Source: JALOLG01 sp963776935 (GTDB taxonomy: Bacteria > Actinomycetota > Acidimicrobiia > Acidimicrobiales > Ilumatobacteraceae). From it: DNA of 64,000 bases. The translations under genes were made by a program, and so were the position numbers. Below the pieces are notes generated by a model, which saw only the letters and a list, made by a program, of their open reading frames with translations, was not told the DNA's origin and did not search any database. Positions 7,929 to 16,456 of this stretch are shown in pieces. Each line of letters opens with the position of its first letter. The stretch's first letter is position 1. The stretch is from NCBI GenBank assembly GCA_963776935.1, contig CAVZOP010000002.1, positions 682,001-746,000 on the forward strand. The letters run 5' to 3'.

Positions 7929-10900
7929 GTGACAGAGTCGTTCAGCCATCTCCACGTCCACACCGAGTTCTCGATGCTCGACGGCGCGGCGCGCCTCGAC
8001 GAGCTGGTCGCCAAGGCGGTCGCCGACGGGCAGCCCGCCATCGGCATCACCGATCACGGCAACATGTACGGCACGCTCGAGTTCTACAAGGAGTGCCGGC
8101 GCCAGGGGATCAAGCCGATCATCGGTACCGAGGCCTACATGGCGCACGACCACCGCAGTGAGCGCCCCACTCGGCGCGGTCGCCTCGACGACTCCGGCGG
8201 CGACACGGAAGGTGGCCGCAAGCTCTACTACCACCTCACGCTGTTGACCGAGAACGAGACCGGCTACCGCAACCTGATCCAGCTGTCGAGCCTGGCGTTC
8301 CTCGAGGGCTACTACTACAAGCCGCGGATGGACTGGGAGCTGCTCGAGCAGTACCACGAGGGTCTGATCGCCACCACCGGATGCCTCGGTGGACACGTGT
8401 TGCAGGCGCTGCTCCAGGGCGACGACAAGGGCGCGTTCGAGAAGGCGGGCCGGCTGCAGGAGATCTTCGGCAAGGACAACCTGTTCGTCGAGTTGCAGGA
8501 CCACGGTCTCCCGGCGCAGCGCGAGACGAACCCGAAGCTGCTCGACATCGCCCGCCGCATCGGCGCCCCGTTGCTGGCCACGAACGACTCGCACTACACC
8601 CACCGCGAGGACCACGAAGCCCACGACGCGCTGCTGTGCGTGCAGACCGGGGCGACGCTGTCGGACCCGAAGCGCTTCAAGATCGAGGGCCAAGAGCACT
8701 ACCTCAAGACCGCCGACGAGATGCGGTACCTCTTCCGCGAGGTGCCAGAGGCGTGCGACAACACGTTGTGGATCGCCGAGCGAGCCGAGCTCGAGATCAC
8801 GTTCGGCGAGGCGCTGCTGCCCAACTTCGACATCCCGGAGGGCTTCACGTCCGATCGGCAGTACCTCGAACATCTCACCTGGGCGGGTGCTCGCGAGCGC
8901 TGGGGCGACGACCTGCCCGGCTCGGTCGTCGATCGCATCGCCTACGAGCTCAAGGTCATCAACGACATGGGCTTCGCGTCGTACTTCCTCATCACGTGGG
9001 ACCTCGTCAAGCACGCCCGCGACCTCGCCATCCGGGTCGGCCCCGGACGTGGCTCGGCAGCCGGCAGCGCGGTGTCGTACTGCTTGCGGATCACCGACCT
9101 CGATCCGATCAAGTACGACCTGCTGTTCGAACGCTTCTTGAACCCGAGCCGGATCTCGATGCCCGACATCGACATGGACTTCGACTCCCGCTACCGCGAC
9201 GAGATGATCCGTTACGCCGCCGAGCGCTACGGGCGCGACCACGTCGCCCAGATCATCACGTTCGGCACCATCAAGGCTCGCAACGCGGTGCGCGACGCGG
9301 CGCGCGTGCTCGGGTATCCGTACGCCGTCGGCGACAAGATCGCCAAAGCGATGCCGCCACTCGTGATGGGGCGCGACACGCCGCTGAAGCACTGCTTCGA
9401 GCAGGTCGACAAGTACGCCGACGGCTACAAGGCGGCGGCCGAGCTGCGCGCCATGTACGACACCGACACCGACGTCAAGAAGGTCGTCGACGTCGCCAAG
9501 GGGCTCGAGGGCCTCAAGCGCTCGGACGGCATCCACGCCGCCGCCGTGGTGATCACCAAGGAACCACTCACCACGTACCTCCCCATCCAGCGCAAACCGG
9601 AGTCCGGGCAGGACCCCGACGACGCTCCCATCGTCACCCAGTACGAGATGGGCGGGGTCGAGGCCCTCGGCCTGCTCAAGATCGACTTCCTCGGTCTGCG
9701 CAACCTCGACGTCATCACCGACACGGTGAAGATGATCCGCGCCGGGCGCGACCCCGACTTCGACATCGACACCATCAGCCTCGATGACCCGGCGACGTAC
9801 GCGCTCCTGTCACGGGGCGACACGATCGGTGTGTTCCAGCTCGAGTCGCCGCCGATGCGCCAGTTGCTGAAGGCGATGGCACCGACCACGTTCGATCACG
9901 TGGGGGCGTTGATCGCGCTGTATCGGCCGGGACCGATGGGCGCCAACATGCACTACGACTACGCCGATCGCAAGAACGGCCGCAAGCCGGTGGTCCTGTT
10001 CCACGACGACGCCGCCGAGCTGCTGGCCGACACCTACGGGTTGATGATCTACCAGGAAAGCATGATGCGGGTCGCCCAGAAGTTCGCCGGCTACTCGCTC
10101 GCCGAGGCCGACAACTTGCGCAAGGCGTGCGGCAAGAAGGTCCGCGAGATGATGGCCCGCGAGCGCGACTCGTTCGAGACGGGCTGCGAGCGCACCGGCT
10201 ACGGACGTCCACTCGGCAAGACGCTGTTCGACACGATCGAGCGCTTCGCCGACTACGCGTTCAACAAGAGCCACAGCTACGGGTACGGACTGATCACCTA
10301 CCAGACGGCGTTCCTCAAGGCGCACTACCCGGTCGAGTACTACGCCTGCATGTTGAGCAGCGTGAAGAGCAACCTCGACCGCGCCGCCGTGTACCTGTCG
10401 GACGCCAGGGCGATGGGGATCCGCGTGCTCACCCCCGACATCAACCAGTCGGTCACCGACTTCGCGGCGCTGCTGCCCGACGACGTCCCGGAGAGCGTCA
10501 ACCTCCCGGTGGGGAGCCCGGGGGCGATCACGTTCGGTCTCTCGGCCGTGCGCAACGTCGGCGAAGGGCTGGTCGAGCAACTGCTGGTCGAGCGCGCCGA
10601 GAACGGGCCGTATGCCGACTTCCACGAGTTCGCCGAACGTGCACCCGAGGGAGTGCTCAACAAGCGCACCGTCGAGTCACTGATCAAGGCCGGTGCGTTC
10701 GACGCGATGGGACATCCGCGCCGTGGACTGCTGGCGGTGTTCGAGCAGGTGATCGACACCACCGTGATCCGCCGGCGAGAGCGCGACCAGGGTGTGATGA
10801 GCCTGTTCGGCGATTGGAACGGCGACGCGGGCGGCACTGCCGAGTCCGGAACCGGCACCGACGGCGTGGGGTTCGACGAGCGACTCGCCATCCCGTCCGT

Positions 10901-11528
10901 CGAGTTCGACAAGGGCGACCGGCTCCGCAACGAGAAGGAGATGCTGGGCCTGTACGTGTCGGACCACCCGCTGTTCGGGGTCGAAGCGGCGCTGAAGCGC
11001 AAGGTCGAGCAGTCGATCGCCGATCTGCACGATCTCGAAGACGGGGCGATGGTCGTCGTCGGGGGCGTGATCACCAACCTCGGCCGCAAGTTCACCAAGA
11101 AGGGTGATCAGATGGCCGTGTTCGTGCTCGAGGACCTCGAGTCGTCGATCGAGGTCACTGTCTTCCCGCGCACGTTGGCCGAACAGGGGCACAAACTCGA
11201 AGACGACGTGATCGTCACCGTCAAGGGTCGTCTCGACCGCCGCGACGAATCCCGCTTCGGACTGATCGGCCAGACCATCACCGTGCTGTCGCTCACCCAG
11301 GAGCCGTCCCAGCCGTTGCGCCTGAAGTTGCCGTCCACATCGCTCGACGAGCTCAAGATCCACCGCCTGAAAAGGATCCTGCGCGATCACCCCGGCGATT
11401 CGATCGTGCAGATCGACATCGGCCAGGGCAAGGTGTTGCGATTGTCCGACGAGTTCCGGGTCGATATCGACCGTTCCGTGGGCGAGCTCCGCATGGCGTT
11501 CGGCCACGAAGCCGTCGTTCTGACGTGA
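7929..11528 (+). CDS. dnaE: DNA polymerase III alpha subunit DnaE1
   Basis: Replicative DNA polymerase, 1199 residues, normal for actinobacterial DnaE1. Domains in order: PHP domain at the start (HLHVHTEFSMLDGAARL), in actinobacteria the proofreading exonuclease; polymerase palm with the catalytic aspartates in PDIDMDFD at about 411-418; fingers and helix-hairpin-helix region (AFNKSHSYGYG about residue 780); OB-fold at about 1035-1110 (VVVGGVITNLGRKFTKKG); C-terminal clamp- and tau-binding part. The PHP metal ligands near the start (HVHTEFS, GITDHGNMYG) look intact. GTG start; the PHP motif begins within seven codons so no further extension is needed. A palindromic hairpin at 11534 follows. 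Confidence 0.97.
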   Translation: MTESFSHLHVHTEFSMLDGAARLDELVAKAVADGQPAIGITDHGNMYGTLEFYKECRRQGIKPIIGTEAYMAHDHRSERPTRRGRLDDSGGDTEGGRKLYYHLTLLTENETGYRNLIQLSSLAFLEGYYYKPRMDWELLEQYHEGLIATTGCLGGHVLQALLQGDDKGAFEKAGRLQEIFGKDNLFVELQDHGLPAQRETNPKLLDIARRIGAPLLATNDSHYTHREDHEAHDALLCVQTGATLSDPKRFKIEGQEHYLKTADEMRYLFREVPEACDNTLWIAERAELEITFGEALLPNFDIPEGFTSDRQYLEHLTWAGARERWGDDLPGSVVDRIAYELKVINDMGFASYFLITWDLVKHARDLAIRVGPGRGSAAGSAVSYCLRITDLDPIKYDLLFERFLNPSRISMPDIDMDFDSRYRDEMIRYAAERYGRDHVAQIITFGTIKARNAVRDAARVLGYPYAVGDKIAKAMPPLVMGRDTPLKHCFEQVDKYADGYKAAAELRAMYDTDTDVKKVVDVAKGLEGLKRSDGIHAAAVVITKEPLTTYLPIQRKPESGQDPDDAPIVTQYEMGGVEALGLLKIDFLGLRNLDVITDTVKMIRAGRDPDFDIDTISLDDPATYALLSRGDTIGVFQLESPPMRQLLKAMAPTTFDHVGALIALYRPGPMGANMHYDYADRKNGRKPVVLFHDDAAELLADTYGLMIYQESMMRVAQKFAGYSLAEADNLRKACGKKVREMMARERDSFETGCERTGYGRPLGKTLFDTIERFADYAFNKSHSYGYGLITYQTAFLKAHYPVEYYACMLSSVKSNLDRAAVYLSDARAMGIRVLTPDINQSVTDFAALLPDDVPESVNLPVGSPGAITFGLSAVRNVGEGLVEQLLVERAENGPYADFHEFAERAPEGVLNKRTVESLIKAGAFDAMGHPRRGLLAVFEQVIDTTVIRRRERDQGVMSLFGDWNGDAGGTAESGTGTDGVGFDERLAIPSVEFDKGDRLRNEKEMLGLYVSDHPLFGVEAALKRKVEQSIADLHDLEDGAMVVVGGVITNLGRKFTKKGDQMAVFVLEDLESSIEVTVFPRTLAEQGHKLEDDVIVTVKGRLDRRDESRFGLIGQTITVLSLTQEPSQPLRLKLPSTSLDELKIHRLKRILRDHPGDSIVQIDIGQGKVLRLSDEFRVDIDRSVGELRMAFGHEAVVLT

Positions 11529-11533
11529 AGTTC

Positions 11534-11551
11534 TGACGTCGCCCGACGTCA
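11534..11551 (+). terminator. Palindromic hairpin after dnaE
   Basis: Perfect inverted repeat TGACGTCG / CGACGTCA with a 2-nt centre, 5 nt after the dnaE stop, with partly pairing GTTC/GAAC flanks. It could be a weak terminator or a protein-binding palindrome; there is no T tract, as usual in high-GC genomes. Confidence 0.3.
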
Positions 11552-11638
11552 CCAGGAACCTCACTTGTCCGTGTGGGCCGAACGGATGGCAGAATAGAGC
11601 GTCCGCAGACGAGGAGAGGACTCGGTAGGAGAGAGGAT

Positions 11639-12292
11639 ATGTCGATCGATATTGTCACCAACGACGCCGTGGCCCTCACCGACAGTGATCTCGACGAGAT
11701 GGCGTCGATGGGTGGGGCCTTCGACATCGGTGCCGTCTCCAAGGCCAAGGAGGACTGGGTCCTCGCCACGGTGGCCCGCATCGAGGGCAAGCTGCACGGC
11801 TTCAGCTTCTCGACCCTCGAGCGCATCGGCGGAACGCCCTGCGTGCTCATCGGCATGATGAGCGTGCGTCGCCATTCCAAGCGCGATCAGGTGCTGCGCG
11901 GCCTGATGCACGAGGCATACCACCGAGCCCTGATGGCGTTCCCCGATGAGGATGTCGTGATCGGCTCCCGGTTCGTCGCCGCCGATGCGCTCGACGGGTT
12001 CAAGGAGCTCGACGAGGTCACGCCGAGCCCCGGCTCGCGGGCGGTCGGCGAGGAGCGGGCGTGGGGTCGCCGGCTCGCCAAGCGATTCGGCGTCGAGCAG
12101 GCGTACGACGAAAAGACGTTCATCGTCACCGCCAACGGGCGCGGCGGATTCCTCGACTTCGAGTCCTCGAAGCCCGAGAAGATCAGCGCCGCCCACAAGG
12201 CGATGTTCGATCCGATCCCCGCCGACGGCGGCTCGCTCGTCGTCTACGGATGGACGATGGCCGAGGACCTGGTCAAGCTCGGCAGTCGCTGA
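11639..12292 (+). CDS. Conserved hypothetical protein, possible acetyltransferase-like fold
   Basis: 217 residues, soluble, no signal peptide or membrane segment. I do not recognise the family with confidence. The central strand-rich part (WVLATVARIEGKLHGFSF, then VLIGMMSVRR and a helix RDQVLRGLMHEAY) resembles the central strands of a GNAT acetyltransferase, with an R-H-S-K-R stretch near where acetyl-CoA pyrophosphate is bound, but a full GNAT motif A is not evident. ATG 11639 follows a purine-rich segment (AGGAGAGAGG) that serves as ribosome binding site. Codon use matches neighbours. The nitroreductase gene follows after 5 bp, so the two are probably co-transcribed. Confidence 0.7.
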   Translation: MSIDIVTNDAVALTDSDLDEMASMGGAFDIGAVSKAKEDWVLATVARIEGKLHGFSFSTLERIGGTPCVLIGMMSVRRHSKRDQVLRGLMHEAYHRALMAFPDEDVVIGSRFVAADALDGFKELDEVTPSPGSRAVGEERAWGRRLAKRFGVEQAYDEKTFIVTANGRGGFLDFESSKPEKISAAHKAMFDPIPADGGSLVVYGWTMAEDLVKLGSR

Positions 12293-12297
12293 CCGCC

Positions 12298-12909
12298 GTG
12301 GGCGAGTTCGTCGACGTCGTGAGACGGCGACGGATGACGAGGGCGTTCGATCCTCGACCGATCGAGCCCGAGTTGCTCAACGCCATGGTCGACCTCGCTT
12401 CTCGCGCCCCGAGCGCCGGGAAAGCCCAGGGCTGGCACCTGGTGGTCCTGCGCGGTGAGGAGACGGCCGTGTTCTGGGACATCACGCTGCCGGTCATGGG
12501 ACGTGGCTCGTTCAAGTGGCAACGGTTGCTCGACGCCCCGGTGATCGCCCTCCCGTTGGCCGACCAACGGGCGTACACGACGCGATACTCGGAGCCCGAC
12601 AAGGCCGGCACCGGCCTCGGCACGGGCACGCAGGCGTGGCCGGCGCCGTACTGGACGATCGACAGCTCGATGGCGGTGATGACGTTGCTGCTCGCCGCCG
12701 AGGACGCCGGGCTCGGCGCCTTGTTCTTCGGGGTGTTCAAGGGTGAGCGCCGGCTCCGCCAGCGGCTCCGCATCCCACCCGGTCTCGACCTGTTGGGCGC
12801 GATCGCGCTCGGCCATCGGTGCGAAGAGCCGGCCGCCGAGCCCGCCGGCCGGAGCTCAGGACGATCGCGCCGGCGGCCGAACGAGATCATCCACTTCGGG
12901 GGTTGGTGA
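12298..12909 (+). CDS. Nitroreductase-family FMN oxidoreductase
   Basis: 203 residues. The N-terminal helix (EFVDVVRRRRMTRAFDPRPI) and the ASRAPSAGKAQGWHLVVL segment are the FMN-binding signature of the nitroreductase superfamily. The SSMAVMTLLLAAEDAGLGALFFG helix and the later GAIALGH strand match the dimer core. Such enzymes use FMN and NAD(P)H, or F420 partners, to reduce nitro groups, quinones or flavins; substrate is unknown. GTG 12298 is chosen because it starts 5 bp after the upstream stop and gives the standard N-terminus. The 3' end overlaps the convergent DUF255 gene by 23 bp. The basic C-terminal tail (about 175-200) is longer than usual. Confidence 0.82.
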   Translation: MGEFVDVVRRRRMTRAFDPRPIEPELLNAMVDLASRAPSAGKAQGWHLVVLRGEETAVFWDITLPVMGRGSFKWQRLLDAPVIALPLADQRAYTTRYSEPDKAGTGLGTGTQAWPAPYWTIDSSMAVMTLLLAAEDAGLGALFFGVFKGERRLRQRLRIPPGLDLLGAIALGHRCEEPAAEPAGRSSGRSRRRPNEIIHFGGW

Positions 12910-14914
12910 GGGCGGCGGGCAGCTCGTGCCCGGTGAGTTGGCGGAAGAACCCCTCGCGTGTGTCCTGGGGGGTCTCGCACGCGTAGTTGCGGCACACGTA
13001 GGCCCACCCGTCCGTACGTTCCTGCCACAGCGGTGAGTCGTAGCGCTCGCCCCAGGCGAGCACGGTGTCGGGCCGGAACAGCGACTGCGCCAACCGCACG
13101 AGGTCGGGACGGTCGCCGACGATCGCCACCTCGGTGACACCCCGGCTGCGGACCTCGATGCCGAGCAATGCATTGGATACCGCCCCCGGTGCCTGCCCGA
13201 TCACGGTGCCGAGCAGCTGGAAGACGCGGTCGGCGTGGTTCGCGTACCGCAGCTCGCCGGTGAGCGCGGCGAGGCGGGTGAGGGCGATCGCGGCGGTCGA
13301 GTTGGCCGATGGGGTGGCGTTGTCGAAGATGTCCTTCTGGCGGGCGACGAGCTGCTCGCCGTCGTCGGCCGTCGTGAACACGCCGCCGTGGTCGACGTCC
13401 CAGAAGTGGTCGAGCATCACGTCGGCCGTCTCGCGGGCGGCGTCGATCCAGCGCGCCTGCCCGGACGCCTCGGCGAGCCTGGTGAACGCGTCGACGAGGG
13501 CGGCGTGGTCGGCGGCGAGCGCGTCGTGGCGAGCGGGCGGTGTGCCGTCGGCCTGCCAACTCCGGTGCCAACGACCGTCGGGCCGTCGCAGTTCGCGGAG
13601 GAGGAACTCGCCGTTGGCGATCGCCGCCTCGAGCCAGTCGGCGCGGCCGAGCATTGCCGCCGCCTCTGCCAACGTGGCGAGGAACAGCGCGTTCCACTCG
13701 GTGAGCACCTTGTCGTCGAGCAGTGGCCGTCGACGCCGCGCTCGGACGTCGAACAGACGCTGGCGGGCCGACTCGATCGCGGGTGGACGCGCGAGCTGGC
13801 CGCGCGCGGCCAGGCGGTTGGGGATCGAGCGGCCCTCGAAGTTGCCGGCGTCGGTGATGCCGTACCAGTCGAGGACGGCGTCGACATCCACGTCGTCGTC
13901 AGCGAGCGCGGTCCGCACCTCGTCGGGCGTCCAGGTGTGGAACAGCCCTTCGTGCCCGTGCCCCTGCTCGTCGGGCGAATCGGCGTCCTCGGCGGAGTAG
14001 AACCCGCCGTCGGGGTGGCGCAGGTCGCGCAACACGTAGCTGATCGTCTCGTCGACGACTTGCAGCCATCGCGCGTGGCCGAGCACCGCGAAGCCGTGGA
14101 GGTAGGCGCGGGCGAGCAGCGCCTGGTCGTAGAGCATCTTCTCGAAGTGGGGGACCAGCCACTCGCGATCGACGGAGTACCGGGCGAACCCGCCACCGAT
14201 GTGGTCGTACATGCCGCCGGACGCCATCGCGTCGAGCGAGGTGGTGACGATGCTGCTGGCCGCCTCGGCGCCCGACGCCATGTACGCCCGCAGCACGAGC
14301 TCGATGTGCATCGTCGACGGGAACTTGGGCGCCTGGCCGAACCCGCCCCACTCGGCGTCGAACGAGCCGGCGATCCGCTCGAGCGCGGCGTTGACGGCGT
14401 CCATGGTCGGGATCGCGGCGGCCGGCCGGACCGTGGCCGACGTCCCGACCGCCTTGACGAGGGCGGCGGAGTTGCTGTCGAGATCGTCGCGGCGGTTGCG
14501 CCAGACGTCGTCGATCGCATCCATCAGCTTCAAGAAGCTGGGCTTGGGGAAGTACGTGCCACCGTAGAACGGGCGCCCATCGGCGGACATGAACACGGTC
14601 ATCGGCCAACCACCCCGGCCGGTCATCGCCTGCACGGCGTCCATGTAGATCGAATCGACGTCGGGTCGCTCCTCACGGTCGACCTTGACGTTGACGAACC
14701 GCTCGTTCATCACCGACGCCACTTCGATGTCCTCGAAGCACTCGTGCGCCATGACGTGGCACCAATGGCACGCCGAGTACCCAACCGACAACAGCACCGG
14801 CACGTCGCGGGCGCGGGCCGCCTCGAACGCTTCCGGGCCCCACGCGTACCAGTCGACCGGGTTGTCGCGGTGCTGGCGGAGGTAGGGGGACGTCTCGTCA
14901 GCGAGCCGGTTCAT
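12887..14914 (-). CDS. Thioredoxin-domain protein of the YyaL/SPATA20 (DUF255) family
   Basis: 675 residues, usual family length. The N-terminal third is a thioredoxin-like fold with C49-H-W-C52 (YSACHWCHVM), preceded by the family signature NRLADETSPYLRQH. The rest is an (alpha/alpha)6 barrel resembling N-acylglucosamine epimerase/glycosidase folds, with blocks such as YDHIGGGFARYSVD and PHFEKMLYDQA. The biochemical function of the family is not established. A minus-strand TAGGGT box at 14922-14927 precedes ATG 14914 by 7 nt. Convergent with the nitroreductase gene. It lies beside fabI on the same strand, about 34 bp apart, but each appears to have its own promoter. Confidence 0.88.
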   Translation of the reverse strand: MNRLADETSPYLRQHRDNPVDWYAWGPEAFEAARARDVPVLLSVGYSACHWCHVMAHECFEDIEVASVMNERFVNVKVDREERPDVDSIYMDAVQAMTGRGGWPMTVFMSADGRPFYGGTYFPKPSFLKLMDAIDDVWRNRRDDLDSNSAALVKAVGTSATVRPAAAIPTMDAVNAALERIAGSFDAEWGGFGQAPKFPSTMHIELVLRAYMASGAEAASSIVTTSLDAMASGGMYDHIGGGFARYSVDREWLVPHFEKMLYDQALLARAYLHGFAVLGHARWLQVVDETISYVLRDLRHPDGGFYSAEDADSPDEQGHGHEGLFHTWTPDEVRTALADDDVDVDAVLDWYGITDAGNFEGRSIPNRLAARGQLARPPAIESARQRLFDVRARRRRPLLDDKVLTEWNALFLATLAEAAAMLGRADWLEAAIANGEFLLRELRRPDGRWHRSWQADGTPPARHDALAADHAALVDAFTRLAEASGQARWIDAARETADVMLDHFWDVDHGGVFTTADDGEQLVARQKDIFDNATPSANSTAAIALTRLAALTGELRYANHADRVFQLLGTVIGQAPGAVSNALLGIEVRSRGVTEVAIVGDRPDLVRLAQSLFRPDTVLAWGERYDSPLWQERTDGWAYVCRNYACETPQDTREGFFRQLTGHELPAALTNPRSG

Positions 14915-14921
14915 CGATCCG

Positions 14922-14927
14922 ACCCTA
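14922..14927 (-). promoter_or_regulatory. -10 box TAGGGT for the DUF255 gene
   Basis: Minus-strand hexamer ending 7 nt before ATG 14914, compatible with leaderless transcription. It lies in the short gap between this gene and the end of fabI. Confidence 0.4.
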
Positions 14928-14948
14928 CCAACGGACGCGTCGAACGGA

Positions 14949-15716
14949 TCAGGCGCCGACGGCGTGGTAGCCGCCGTCGACGTGGACGATCTCGCCGGTG
15001 GTCATCGGGAACCAGTCCGACAGCAACGCCACGCACGCCTTGGCGACCGGCTCGGAATCGTTGACGTCCCAACCGAGCGGCGCCCGGCCGTCCCACGTGT
15101 CCTCGAACAGAGCGAAACCGGGGATCGACTTGGCGGCCATCGTCCGCACCGGCCCGGCGGCCACCAGGTTCGACCGGATGCCGAGCGGTCCGAGCTCCTT
15201 GGCGAGGTACCGCGAGACGCTCTGCAGCGCCGACTTGGCGACGCCCATCCAGTTGTAGGCCGGCCAGGCGACGCGGTTGTCGAAGTCGAGCCCGACGAAG
15301 GCCCCGCCCGCCGACATCAACGGCACGAACGCGTCAGCGAGGGCCTTGAGCGAGTACGTCGAGATGTGCATGGCCACTGCCACGTCGTCCCACGTGGCCG
15401 TCATGAACGAATCGCCGAGGCAGGCCTCGGGCGCGAACCCGATCGAGTGCAGCACGCCGTCGACATGTCCCCACTTCTCGGCGAGCGCGTCACGCACTGC
15501 CTCGCCGTGCGCCGGCACGGTGACGTCGAGCTCGAACACGTCGATGCCGTCGCCGAGCTTGCGCGCGGTCCGCTGGGTGAGGCTCAACGCCCGTCCGGCG
15601 CCGGTGAGCACGATGTCGGCACCTTCGGCGAGGGCGATGCGCGCGACGCCATACGCCAGCGACGCATCCGTCATCACGCCGGTGATCACGATCTTCTTGC
15701 CGTCGAGCAGACCCAT
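14949..15716 (-). CDS. fabI: Enoyl-[acyl-carrier-protein] reductase, InhA/FabI type
   Basis: NADH-dependent reductase doing the last step of each fatty-acid elongation cycle. 255 residues, short-chain dehydrogenase fold. MGLLDGKKIVITGVMTDASLAYG is the FabI/InhA-type nucleotide-binding start; the active-site pair is in YNWMGVAK (Tyr-X6-Lys), with KSALQSVSRYLAKELG following as in InhA. The GPVRTMAAKSIPGF substrate loop also matches InhA. ATG 15716 is chosen over the much longer in-frame extension because it starts the Rossmann domain and has a minus-strand TACCGT box 8 nt upstream. Divergent from npdG. In mycobacteria the InhA homologue serves mycolate synthesis; here it is more likely general FAS II. 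Confidence 0.93.
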   Translation of the reverse strand: MGLLDGKKIVITGVMTDASLAYGVARIALAEGADIVLTGAGRALSLTQRTARKLGDGIDVFELDVTVPAHGEAVRDALAEKWGHVDGVLHSIGFAPEACLGDSFMTATWDDVAVAMHISTYSLKALADAFVPLMSAGGAFVGLDFDNRVAWPAYNWMGVAKSALQSVSRYLAKELGPLGIRSNLVAAGPVRTMAAKSIPGFALFEDTWDGRAPLGWDVNDSEPVAKACVALLSDWFPMTTGEIVHVDGGYHAVGA

Positions 15717-15724
15717 GCCCGGCG

Positions 15725-15730
15725 ACGGTA
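15725..15730 (-). promoter_or_regulatory. -10 box TACCGT for fabI
   Basis: Minus-strand TANNNT hexamer ending 8 nt before ATG 15716. The divergent npdG gene has a degenerate CAGGCT at 15763-15768, 8 nt before its ATG, so two back-to-back leaderless promoters share this 60-bp gap. Confidence 0.45.
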
Positions 15731-15776
15731 GCCGCCCTTGGGCTGGGGGCACGGCGATGTGACAGGCTGGCGGGTC

Positions 15777-16454
15777 ATGCGCATCGGCATCTTGGGCGGC
15801 ACGGGCCCGGCGGGGCGCAGCTTGGCCGCCCGACTGGCGAGCATCGGCTACGCGGTGGTGATCGGCTCGCGGTCGAAGTACCGGGCGATGGAGGCCCGCG
15901 ACGAGCTCGTCGAGAAGTGGCCCGACCTCGGGGAGCTGCTGGCGTTCGGCGACAACAACGGCGCCGCCGAGTGCGACATGGTCGTCATCGCCACACCGTG
16001 GGACTCGGCTGCGACCACCGCCCAGGAGCACAAGGAGGCCTTGCGCGGCAAGGTCGTCATCAGCATGGCCAACGCGCTCGTACGCGTCGGCCACGAGTTC
16101 CAACCGCTCGTGCCACCACGGGGCAGCGTGGCGGCCCACGTACAGGCGGCGGTGCCACGGTGCCGCGTGGTCGCCGCGTTCCACCACCTCCCCGCAACCG
16201 AGCTCGGCAACCTCGGTGAGCCGATCGACTCGGACGTGCTGATCTGCGGCGACGACGCCGAAGCGGTCACCGAGGTCAGCCGCATCGTCGCCAAGATTCC
16301 GGGCTGCCGGCCGCTCGACGCCGGCGAGCTGTCGAACGCCACCGCCATCGAAGCGTTCACGGCCGTGCTGTTGCAGCTCAACGTGCGCTACAAGACGCGG
16401 GTCGCACCGAAGCTGACGGGAATCAAGCGCGACCCTCGGGTGGTTGACTCCTGA
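15777..16454 (+). CDS. npdG: F420H2:NADP+ oxidoreductase-like protein
   Basis: 225 residues. The N-terminal Rossmann motif GILGGTGPAGRSLAARLA and the GSRSKYRAMEARDEL segment that selects NADP match the Fno/NpdG family, which exchanges hydride between coenzyme F420 and NADP. Blocks VVIATPWDSA, VVISMANALVR and AAFHHLPATELGNL are also family features. ATG 15777 puts the Rossmann motif three residues from the start. F420 is common in actinobacteria, so the assignment fits. mshC follows 2 bp after the stop, so the two are probably one transcript, linking F420 and mycothiol redox functions. A broader NADP-binding reductase is the alternative. Confidence 0.85.
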   Translation: MRIGILGGTGPAGRSLAARLASIGYAVVIGSRSKYRAMEARDELVEKWPDLGELLAFGDNNGAAECDMVVIATPWDSAATTAQEHKEALRGKVVISMANALVRVGHEFQPLVPPRGSVAAHVQAAVPRCRVVAAFHHLPATELGNLGEPIDSDVLICGDDAEAVTEVSRIVAKIPGCRPLDAGELSNATAIEAFTAVLLQLNVRYKTRVAPKLTGIKRDPRVVDS

Positions 16455-16456
16455 GC